From the NCBI GenBank assembly GCA_900660155.1, contig CABFPE010001044.1:29543-53560 (forward strand): DNA of 24,018 nucleotides, written 5' to 3'. The translations under genes and the position numbers were made by a program. A model generated the notes under the pieces. The model did not search any database. It worked only from the letters and a program-made list of their open reading frames with translations, and was not told the origin of the DNA. Each line of letters starts with the position of its first letter. Positions within the stretch are counted from its first letter, which is position 1. Origin of the DNA: Hofstenia miamia (Eukaryota > Xenacoelomorpha > Acoela > Hofsteniidae). This document shows positions 9,705 through 17,614 of the stretch, in pieces.

Positions 9705-10045
9705 TGAATTTCATTCTAACTTTGTAATCTTGACGTTGAATAGAAATAACTATTGTTCTTAGAGCCTAATACATTTGAAAATTTTTACTACGAAGCTCTA
9801 CAAAAACCAAAATTAGTTTGTTTTAAAATTCGATGAATCTGAATTTGGAAATTTTTCAGAGTTATTTATTAATTATGTTTTCTGTCTTGCTCTTGATTAT
9901 CGCTAACTGTGTTTATTTAAAAGTAACAAAAATTTGGACTTTCATTTATTACTAAACAAGGCTCCTTTGCCATTTTTAGTTTAATAAGCATTACATCGAT
10001 ATTAACAATTGGTGAATATTTCAGTGACCTGAAGTTATCCACAAA

Positions 10046-10046
<1 letters not shown>
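9705..10046. other. AT-rich spacer, nothing recognised
   Basis: About 340 bases, AT-rich, without open frames, inverted repeats or RNA-like structure that I can support. It ends in a TG-rich lead-in to the TA microsatellite. Confidence 0.5.

Positions 10047-10093
<47 letters not shown>
10047..10093. repeat. (TG)n(TA)n microsatellite
   Basis: A short TG tract passes into an uninterrupted TA tract of about 20 units. The left end of the next candidate element begins exactly where it stops. Confidence 0.95.
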
Positions 10094-10096
<3 letters not shown>

Positions 10097-11105
10097 GCGT
10101 AGCGTGGAAAATTTTAGCCGAGGGGCCACCTGATATAAAATTTACATAAAATATTCTTAAATACAACATTATTTTATGTACACCTATGTTGATTTTGCAA
10201 TGGGAACCAATATCTCTATGGTTATAGTTATACAACATTTTCTACATGGTCATTTCAGTAGACCATGCTTTGTACTATTGAATTTACAAGCAAAAATTTA
10301 TGCGTATGATTTCCAAACATTTTAGCATGATGAAGCTCCCATTCATTTTTAAAATTACGCCAGATTAAGTTGTAATTGGTCGACCAAATTCATCATCTAT
10401 TCTTATAAAACACAGTGAAAACTTAGCTGTAATTCTAGAGTTGCCGTTGAAAATTTTAAATAATATATTTTTTGATAAAAAAATTGCAATACAAAATACG
10501 ATTTTATACACCTCTACATGCCAGCAACAAGAAGAGACTTTTCACAAAATTATTTTTTAGATGAAAATCAAAATATATTTTAATTTTTTTTACTTAAATC
10601 ATGTTATGGAGCCCCAATTTTATATATAAAATGCAACTTTAAATAGGCGGCAATTCAATTAATTCTTAAATCAATGCGGTTTTACAAACAACGTAGTATA
10701 ACAAAACGCGGAGTTTGGAATGTAGGGTTAGCTAATAATATTTCGCAATGGGCCCAACGCTAAAGGCCCCACGAAAAATAATTTTTTCGCGGAAATTAAT
10801 TTCATCACTCGTCGCGTTAGTACGATGAATTCCTTAACAAAATTCACATTATTCACGGACAGCATCGACTGGCCCTTCCTCTTTGTTGATTGGCTATTTA
10901 GCGAATATGTGGCAATTCGAGATAACATTAAATGTCGCTCCGTCGTGTCTAGATAGATATGCTTGAGCCGTCCGTAGCAGTTTTTTAATTAATATGCAAC
11001 TTTAATTATACAGTATATTTCAAAATATGGAGATTTATATTTTTTCAAATATTTAGAGCTTAAGATTCTTTAGTGGGGCTGGAACCCTAAAGACGAGACG
11101 CCATT
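10094..11105. mobile_element. Candidate hAT-like non-autonomous element
   Basis: The left end reads GTGGCGTAGCGTGGAAAA with GGGGCCACC downstream. The right end, in reverse complement, reads CAATGGCGTCTCG with CAGCCCCAC downstream. A TGGCGTAGC-type terminus is familiar from hAT-group elements, and both ends abut TA tracts, so an 8-bp TATATATA-like target duplication would be invisible. A minus-strand frame at 10728-10928 contains QSMLSVNN...VNFVKEF...RRVMKL, faintly like the C-terminal dimerisation tail of hAT or ZMYM-type transposases (LSMLSIEN...DF..KARR). These matches are weak and the imperfect termini could be chance; the interior is otherwise featureless. Confidence 0.35.
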
Positions 11106-11106
11106 G

Positions 11107-11107
<1 letters not shown>

Positions 11108-11141
<34 letters not shown>

Positions 11142-11409
11142 NNNNNNNNNNNNNNNNNNNNNNNNNNNNNNNNNNNNNNNNNNNNNNNNNNNNNNNNNNN
11201 NNNNNNNNNNNNNNNNNNNNNNNNNNNNNNNNNNNNNNNNNNNNNNNNNNNNNNNNNNNNNNNNNNNNNNNNNNNNNNNNNNNNNNNNNNNNNNNNNNNN
11301 NNNNNNNNNNNNNNNNNNNNNNNNNNNNNNNNNNNNNNNNNNNNNNNNNNNNNNNNNNNNNNNNNNNNNNNNNNNNNNNNNNNNNNNNNNNNNNNNNNNN
11401 NNNNNNNNN

Positions 11410-11439
<30 letters not shown>
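11108..11439. repeat. TA microsatellite containing a 268-base assembly gap
   Basis: Uninterrupted TA runs lie at 11108-11141 and 11410-11439, with N at 11142-11409 between them. The gap almost certainly reflects unresolved TA repeat, and its stated length need not be real. Frames through it that read as alternating Ile and Tyr are artefacts. Confidence 0.95.
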
Positions 11440-11441
<2 letters not shown>

Positions 11442-11454
11442 GTAGAATATTGTT

Positions 11455-11735
11455 AAAGCATACATAGCGACATATATAAATCGAATTATCAATATTATGA
11501 TCAATCTTTCCTGGTCGAACATGTTCAAGTGAATTTGGTAAAAAATGTGTAGATTTCATTAATGTACTTCTAGTAATCTATTCCAGAAATTTCGTTCGGA
11601 GATGAAAATTAGTTGACGTGGAATCAGCCCATATGTCGCTATGTACATTGAAAAATACCACCCATATGTCGCTATGTATGAATTGTTGTTTTTACAATGT
11701 ACATAGCGGCATATATATATATATATATATATATA
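11455..11735. repeat. Four copies of a CATATGTCGCTATGTA motif forming inverted repeats
   Basis: Two plus-orientation copies are at about 11629 and 11664 (CCCATATGTCGCTATGTA). Two inverted copies are at about 11459 (ATACATAGCGACATATATA) and 11700 (TACATAGCGGCATATATA). The pair at 11664 and 11693-11715 forms a hairpin of roughly 20 bp (CGCTATGTA..ATTGT against ACAATGTACATAGCG) with a small loop. A further TA microsatellite occupies 11711-11735. Confidence 0.7.
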
Positions 11736-11767
11736 ATGCGCATTTGTAAAACGCTAATATATGTGTA

Positions 11768-12798
11768 TGTAGTCTATCCCAAAAGTATTGAAACTGCACG
11801 TCAGTGAGCTTTGATTTATGTGTAAGATATTCACTGAGTTTCTCTCTCTCGCTTTTCAATATTGCCTGGTCTGGATAAGTTGACCGCACAGCAATCGTTT
11901 TCAAAGTATGAAATTCGCGTCATAATGATGTTCTTTGCACTGTCGAAGAAGCGGCCGCCACAAAATTCTCCAAATTTTGTGTGACACTCTTGGACTATAT
12001 GCTCCAATTCAGACTGTTCGAAAGTGGATGGCAAGTTTTGCAGATGGTCAATTGGATGTAGAAGATGAACAGCGCTCTGACCGCAGGCGTTCACCACTGG
12101 TGACAATGGGGAGCAAGTGAAAACTGTGGTTGTAGAGAACAGAAGAACACGTCAAGGCATTGAGAACAACACAGGTATACCACATAGTACCGTTCACCGC
12201 ATACTTGTGGATGAGACATGGGTCTACTCATGACACCCTGGATTGAAGCGACAATCAGCGCAAAGGCACCACCGAGGTTCTCCGCGTCCCGAGAAAGTTC
12301 GGCGCAAACAGGTTCAATGAAAGTGACCACATCTTTTCTTCGATGTGGCAGGTGTTTTGGTGAACTGGGCTGTCCCTATAGGCACCACAATTAACGCTGC
12401 ATATTACATATGGGTCCAGCACTCAGAAAAAAGCGCCCAGGGCTTCTGGAATGTGGTCTGATGTTTCACCATGGCAATGCGCCAGTCCACACGGCGAGAT
12501 TGGTCACGGATCGCCCGCCGGCTTTTATCTTTTTGCAAAGGTGAAAGAAACTTTGCGTGGAAGACGTTTTAAGTCCAATGATGAACGAAGCAACTTCAGC
12601 ATCATTGCGATATCTGGCTGAAGGTGGTTTTGCTCATGTCTTTGACAACTGGGTGAACCAATGGAACAAATGTGTTGACAACGGCGGTTCGTATGTTGAA
12701 TAAACTCATGTTTGTTTAAAGTTTTGTTAAATAAAGTTTCTCACTGACATATCTTGTCTTTTATTTCATAGGGAAACTTACTTTTGGGATAGATCTCG
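11768..12798 (+). mobile_element. Degenerate, internally deleted mariner element
   Basis: The ends are inverted repeats sharing TCTATCCCAAAAGTA (left from 11768, right ending 12798). Each is flanked by TA at the same offset (11766-11767 and 12799-12800), as expected for Tc1/mariner insertion. A subterminal GTCAGTGAG motif near 11801 recurs inverted near 12742. The element is about 1.03 kb, shorter than the usual ~1.3 kb, because parts of the transposase are missing. Its GC content is higher than that of the flanks. Confidence 0.9.
11886..12703 (+). pseudogene. Mariner transposase remnant
   Basis: Segments of a mariner transposase are readable in all three frames. VRKWMASFADGQLDVEDEQRS (12011-12073) is the helix-turn-helix region. 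GIPHSTVHRIL is followed directly by DETWVYS, at 12174-12230. DVAGVLVNWAVPIGTTINA (from about 12340) is followed by HHGNAPVHTARLVTDR (from 12467), then FYLFAKVKETLRGRRF (from 12522), and the frame ends GGSYVE-stop near 12703. The first catalytic Asp (DETW, 12210-12212) is present. The second, expected in H(D)NAP, is Gly (GGC at 12473-12475). The segment that should hold the third (SPDLAP) is deleted. Several frameshifts and an in-frame TGA follow DETWVYS. It cannot encode an active enzyme. Confidence 0.9.
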
Positions 12799-12855
12799 TA
12801 TATATGTACTTCTTTTTTGCCACTATTTTCAAATGCTTTTTTATTTTTTAGAATA

Positions 12856-13062
12856 ATGGGTCGTCGACCAGCAAGATGGTAAGTAAATTATTTATGGTAA
12901 TTTTTAATCTTGATTTAGCTACCGTTATTGTAAAAATAAGCCTTATCCCAAATCGAGATTTTGTCGTGGTGTACCAGATCCGAAAATTCGCATTTTTGAC
13001 ATGGGTAGGAAGAAGGCAGATGTAGATGAGTTTCCAGTTTGTGTTCACTTGGTTTCTGATGA
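12856..13062 (+). CDS. RPL10: Ribosomal protein L10 (uL16), exons 1-2 only
   Basis: Exon 1 (12856-12878) encodes MGRRPAR plus two bases. A 40-nt intron (GTAAGT...GATTTAG, 12879-12918) follows, and exon 2 (12919-13062) continues [19 protein letters not shown] through [14 protein letters not shown] to a GTAAGT donor at 13063. This is an almost exact match to the N-terminal ~56 residues of eukaryotic L10/QM, a large-subunit protein needed for 60S maturation and subunit joining. The full protein is about 215 residues; I find no later exon in the 10.9 kb that follows, only a tandem repeat and an antisense LINE. Either intron 2 is greatly expanded or this copy is 3' truncated. An acceptor-like TTTTTTATTTTTTAG ends 4 nt before the ATG, and a mariner ends 57 nt before it. 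The CDS interval given includes the intron. Confidence 0.93.
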
Positions 13063-13376
13063 GTAAGTATTCTGTTTAATACTATGAAACTTAGTCTTAA
13101 CATTGCTTATGAAGCAACTATTATTAGTAATTTTACCTTTATCCAATTAGTGATTGCTCTAAGTATGATTAAATGAATATTTCAATTTGGAATTTTTGTT
13201 AGGAAGGTTATAACTTGTGTTAAGAAAGTTGTTTTCAGCATTTGCTATAAAACAAAATTCCTTTCTTAGAATGTATTTTAATTAGATTCTTACCATTTTT
13301 GTTTTACACAAAATATGAACGAATGGTATTAGTTGAAATGATTTTCCACCATCATTCTATGGTAAGCTCCGTTAAG

Positions 13377-13690
13377 GATGTTTTACCATTTTTTTATGAC
13401 TAATAATTTTCACTTGTACTGAAATTCCTATACAATTATATAGTATTAGCAATTTGCTTTCTTTAAACTACTTGTACTTTAATGATGTTTTACCATCTTT
13501 CGTATGATTAATGATTTTCACTTGTACTGAAATTGCTATACAATTATATAGTATTAGCAATTTGCTTTCTTTAAACTACTTATATTTTAATGATGTTTTA
13601 CCATCTTTCGTATGATTAATGATTTCCACTTGTACTGAAATTGCTATACAATTATATAGTATTAACAATTTGTTTCCTATAAGCTATCCT
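13377..13690 (+). repeat. Tandem repeat, ~108-bp unit, about 2.9 copies, in the RPL10 intron
   Basis: Units begin with GATGTTTTACCAT at 13377, 13484 and 13592, giving periods of 107 and 108 bp. Units 2 and 3 differ at only a few positions by eye; unit 1 is more diverged. Each unit carries a hairpin, ATTGCTATAC paired with GTATTAGCAAT around a short A/T loop. Each also has an ATGATGT followed about 48 nt later by ACTGA, which loosely resembles C and D boxes, though no terminal stem is visible. Confidence 0.85.
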
Positions 13691-14114
13691 TAGGATGGCA
13701 AATGATGTAGTTGGATCATTTCGGTGCTTCGATATTGGCAATATTTCTTATTCTTATAGCTACAAACTAACAGATGTTCAATTGTAGCGCTATAAAAGTT
13801 TGCAAACTATTAATTGTCCATTGGGAATGCTTAGTTCTAAGTGAATTATTTAACAGATGTTAATGCTTTTGACAAAAATTTCGAGTTGGGCTGTCACGAA
13901 ATATTTTCCGCACTATATGGTTATAAATTCTTTTACAAAAAATTGTAATTTAAAATATATCTAGATTAGGTAATACTTATTTGGAATGACTTTACTGCTG
14001 GCAGGATGCTACTGCTAAACAACGCATTTATTAAGTTCATTAATATTGTTTTATTCAGCAAAGACATTTCGTTCAAAATGAGTAACTTTTCTCATTGAGC
14101 TCATAACATTTAGG
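13691..14114 (+). other. Rest of presumed RPL10 intron 2, no exon seen
   Basis: AT-rich sequence. A 10-bp hairpin (TTATAGCTAC with GTAGCGCTATAA, about 13755-13800) lies here, with an ACAGAT in its loop. I looked for the expected RPL10 continuation after SDEY and found no similar translation in any frame. Confidence 0.5.
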
Positions 14115-16171
14115 TTTTTTTAAATAATCAATGACTTTATTTAGCCGTTGAAGGCATACACAAAAAAAAATAAATAAAAACAAGTCAAGTTTTACGGCAG
14201 CGAGGACAGTCACAGGAGATGAAATAGGAGCAAATGGAAGAGTAGGCGAAGTTGGAGAAGGGCTGAGCAAAGAGGAAAGCCATCAAAGATTTCTTGAAGC
14301 TCGGTGGCGGGGGAAAGAAATCAATCGCTGTTGGAGGGTTGCAAGTCAAGATGTAATTAGCAGCGGTACAAGCACGATTGAAAAACGAGTGAAGGGTGCA
14401 ATGTTTCTTTGTACGACGATTGGAGAAGGTGACAACATCATCAGAGCGAGTGCAGCAGGAATTAGAGAACTTAATGAAATCAAAAGGATCAAGATCCAAT
14501 TTGCGAGTCAGTAGTCGATTGAACAGAAGGAGATCACAGGCATGGAAGTAGAGTGACAGCGGGAGAGTGGAGAATTTCAGCAGAGCGTCTTTATAGTCCA
14601 AAGAGGAAATCCATTTGAAAGCGCGTTTCTGGAAACGTTCCATGGAGTGGAACAAAGCACGAGAAGGCCACCAACAAGGAGACGCGTAGAGAAGAATGGC
14701 GCGAGGAATGGACTTGAACAAAGAGAGTTTCACAGCGGACGAGGTATTAAAAGGAACATTACGGAAAAGGGCAAATAGCGAGGAATTAGCTTTGCGGAGA
14801 CGCAAAGACACATGTCCAGTCCAATTTAAGTTTGCAGCAAGTTGAACTCCAAGATGAGTGTGATGAGGCGCAAAGTTCACAGGTAGAGGCAAATCAGAAG
14901 GGGGAGCCACAGAAAAGGAAATACCACATGTCTTGGTAGTGCTAAAATCAAGATGGTTGACAGAGGACCAAGTAGACAAGTGCTCAAGATCAGAAAAAAT
15001 ATTTCGAAGCAAAAGACCATCCAAACTCAAAAATCGCAGTGTCGTCGACATACAGCAGGCAAGACGAGTTGAGAACAGAATGAGGGACGTTGTTAATGGC
15101 AACGAGGAAGAAAAGAACAGCAAACACTGAGCCTTGAGGGGCACCACTAGTAACGGGGACAGGAGAAGAGATAGACGAGTTGATTTTGACACACTGGTGG
15201 CGATTGGTCAGGTAAGACTGGAACAGTTCGATGAAATCCACATCAAAACCAAATAAACGTAACTTGTCAAGCAGAATGGAATGAGGGAGGTGATCAAACG
15301 CTTTTGAGATGTCAAGAAAGATAATGCAACCAGGATCATTACTATCAGAGTGAAAGTAGCAGTTTTCGATCAGAGTGAGCAGGTTAGTAATCGTAGAGCG
15401 ACCAGGAAGGTTGCCATGCTGAGAGGAAGAGATGAGGTGACGAATTTTTGGGAATACATAACGAAAAACAAGGCGTTCAAAGATGATAGACAGTCGAGAT
15501 AGAATAGCTATTGGGCGGTAGGACGTGACCTGCGAGGAGGGAAGCTGATTAGATTTTAACAGCGGAGAAATCCAAGATGTCTTCCAACAGGCGGGATAGC
15601 GCTTAGTGGAGCAAATGAAGGAGTAAAGATGCTTTAAATGGATAGAAAGCGTGGAGGAGGTTTCATGAATTACAAAGGAAGGAACACCGTCAGGATAACA
15701 AGGACCAGACAACTTGCAAGATTTAAGCATGAGAGAAATATCATGAGCGCTGAAGACCATATCACAAAGTCGGATTAGCGGGGAGGCAGCAGGCGGACCA
15801 GGGCACATGGAGACAGGTACAGAGAAGTTAGAGGCAAAATACGCGTTGAACAGATCAGCTTTCTCCAGGTCAGAGTGAGCAGAAAGAAGGTTCCATCTCA
15901 AATTGGGGAGCTCAGGCTTGGAATGAAGAGAACGCAGGAAGGAATAAGAGTCTTGAAGAGAACCGGACGAGAAGCTGGACAGAAAAGAGACTTTGTCAAG
16001 TTCCATAAAATTGATAACATCTTCTGTGAGAGAAGCAGGCTTCGGAGTAGCAGTAGTACCAGAATGGCGTTTGTAAGACTCCAATTTATTCAAGGAGTGC
16101 ACAGTAAGGGACGAAAAATAGAAAGGAAGGGAAGCACGCTTTTTCCGCTGATAATTGTAGGTCCGTGTCAT
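14115..16171 (-). mobile_element. 5'-truncated LINE (CR1/Jockey-like), antisense to RPL10
   Basis: The element runs from about 16171 (5' truncated, no endonuclease domain) to an A-run at 14121-14115 on the minus strand. An AATAAA signal sits just before it (complement of 14136-14141). Its GC content is markedly above that of the AT-rich flanks. Lack of the endonuclease and 5' part is the usual result of incomplete target-primed reverse transcription. No clear target-site duplication is visible. Confidence 0.88.
14185..16171 (-). pseudogene. LINE reverse transcriptase, one frameshift
   Basis: The first frame (16171 down to 14990) carries ordered RT motifs: SYRPIAILSRLSIIFERLV, QHGNLPGRSTITNLL, IFLDISKAFDHLPHSILLDKL with the first catalytic Asp, SGAPQGSVFAVLFF, and YVDD at 15052-15041. 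The second frame (to TAG-type stop at 14185) continues with SLDGLLLRNIFSDLEHLSTWS, HLGVQLAANLNW (thumb), ILLYASPCWWP...MERFQKRAFKWI and a Cys-rich tail CDCPRCRKT. The two frames overlap at 14990-15192. The break maps at or near a run of five A (15029-15033 on the plus strand), so a one-base slip right after YVDD explains it. All catalytic RT residues seen are intact. It copies its own RNA at nicked chromosomal DNA in active relatives. Confidence 0.9.
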
Positions 16172-16351
16172 ATTTTGGTATTGGTATATCGCTCAACTTT
16201 CTAGTTCTCTCTGTGATATCTTGTTTTTTTTTCTCAAAATCGCATTTAAATGAAATCATTTCTGAGATGCCAAAATTTCACATTGTAGTGCTCGAAAGGA
16301 CTCTCTGGATTCATAAATTGAACTTTAATAATTTCATCAATTGGCGAAATT

Positions 16352-16477
16352 ATGCGCGCGAGTGCTTCTTATGATGGCGATGAGCTCGTGTTGGAAATGG
16401 AGGTAACTAAAATGCAGTTTTGCATAAAATTGTAGAAACCTAAAGGAGTTGTCAAATTGCATCATTTAACCGCTTAA
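16352..16477 (+). CDS. Possible mini-gene: 30-codon ORF with a 33-nt intron
   Basis: ATG at 16352 opens MRASASYDGDELVLEME, reaching GAG|GTAACT at 16402/16403. A candidate acceptor ATTGTAG ends at 16435, and the frame resumes as KPKGVVKLHHLTA with TAA at 16475-16477. The first part is GC-rich compared with its neighbours and reads like real protein. No other AG lies between the upstream in-frame stop (about 16316) and the ATG, so the ATG would be the true start. A 30-residue product is suspiciously small, I recognise no family, and the intron is shorter than the others here. Without splicing the frame ends after 24 residues. Confidence 0.2.
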
Positions 16478-16512
16478 TGGATCCAGTATAAAGTATTCCA
16501 TTTTGATATATA

Positions 16513-16758
16513 TACTAATACCTCCCTCTCCGTAGTATGGTTTTTGCAAAAAAGTGCTACATAGAGGGCGGCGAGGAAAATTGTCCATACTACATAGAGG
16601 GATTTTGGGTTTTTGGCTATTACTCGCTAAAAAAATTATCGATCCCTTAAATATTTTGCATGAAGGTAGTGACTACTAAAAGACTACGTTCTACAAAAAT
16701 TCATTAATTTATGTGGGAAATTCAGCTTCCACGGTTATTTGGAGGGAGGTATTAGTAT
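16513..16758. mobile_element. Small MITE (~246 bp) with perfect 15-bp terminal inverted repeats
   Basis: ACTAATACCTCCCTC near the left end is matched by GAGGGAGGTATTAGT at the right end. The identity extends outward through TATATA, consistent with insertion at TA. The interior is non-coding and includes the repeated phrase TACATAGAGGG (16559 and 16590). A TA run follows the right end. Confidence 0.7.
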
Positions 16759-17036
16759 ATATATATATATATTCACCGTTTGTAATTTATACAGAATTTA
16801 TATTCGTCATTTATAATCATTTTCATATATATATATACGCCGTTTGTAACAATATTTGTCGTTTGTAACCAAAAATTTTTTTTATATTAATGAAGTTGCA
16901 AATTTAACAGTTTCTTAATCATATGCATTACACTAGTGCCTATTCCATTTATTAGAGTCAATGCCTTCCATAGTTGATTAATTTCTTGGCTACAGCAAAC
17001 TCGAAAGTCTTGAACTTCAATAACCATATAATATTG
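16759..17036. other. TA-rich spacer with CGTTTGTAA repeats
   Basis: A TA run passes into sequence that repeats C(G)CGTTTGTAA three times (about 16775, 16842, 16860), separated by TA tracts. No gene is visible. Confidence 0.5.
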
Positions 17037-17372
17037 TTAAGGATACCCGAGGGGCTGAAAATCCAAAATACAAACTTTTAAGCAATTTTTGTGGTTTAAT
17101 TCAAAGCAGTGGGGTAAAATATTAGGAAATAAACCAAAAAAACAGAGCTTGACTGCATTATTTCTGAATTATGTAACAAAATTATTGCTGAGTAAGCACT
17201 TTTTAGCCCTGATTTAGGGAACTACTTTAGAAAAACCTAATCATCACAGAGCTTTCAAACTTTGCATGTACATATTTGTAGGGATTATCTTTGGAGTGAC
17301 ATGGGCTTTTAGGGATATCTGAATTGGTTTTCAAGTGAGAGAGGTATAAATAGACCCGGATTTACAGGCTCA
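17037..17372 (+). mobile_element. Truncated left end of the Phantom-like element, copy 1
   Basis: This 336-bp block, from TTAAGGATACCCGAGGGG to CAGGCTCA, is repeated with the same length at 18293-18628. By eye only two bases differ (GGGCTG/GGGATG and CCCTG/CCCCG). The match ends abruptly at a single N at 17373, beyond which unrelated sequence begins. Confidence 0.9.
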
Positions 17373-17373
17373 N

Positions 17374-17590
17374 ATTCCAACCCAGAATCTCTGCTTGCCT
17401 TCTCCAATGTCTCCACTTGCTTCTGCAACATCTTCCTTGAACTAGCATACATCTTCAGGTGACTCACTGCTCTACCATTCTTCTCCACCTTATACCCTAC
17501 GCCTGTCTCCTTTATCCTTTCTGTTATAGGTATTAAGCTAACTACAAACAGTAGTGGCGCTAAGCTGTCTCCCTGGAATATACCCCGTCT
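17374..17590 (-). pseudogene. Reverse transcriptase fragment lacking the YxDD motif
   Basis: The minus-strand translation reads RRGIFQGDSLAPLLFVVSL, then GVGYKV and AVSHLKMYASSRKMLQ, ending near the N at 17373. GI(F/Y)QGDSLSPLLF...GYK...SHLLYMDDLKLYA is the motif order of a widespread non-LTR retrotransposon RT. Here SHL is followed directly by KMYA, so the six residues that should carry YMDD are missing in frame. A short, dead fragment. Confidence 0.7.
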
Positions 17591-17614
17591 ATTATTATTA
17601 TTATTATTATTATT
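17591..17614. repeat. (ATT)8 microsatellite at a fusion point
   Basis: Eight ATT units, read as poly-Asn in the minus frame, lie exactly between the RT fragment and the zinc-finger exon. Confidence 0.95.

Noticed and set aside
9917..11559. Frames with long Ile-Tyr repeats or runs of X
   Set aside because: Translations of TA microsatellites and of the N gap.
11692..12330. Minus-strand frames over the mariner
   Set aside because: Antisense to recognisable transposase segments on the plus strand.
13377..13690. Firm call of C/D-box snoRNAs
   Set aside because: The C-box-like word ends in T rather than A and there is no terminal stem; left as a hypothesis only.
14933..16204. Plus-strand frames within 14933-16204
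   Set aside because: Antisense to the LINE reverse transcriptase.
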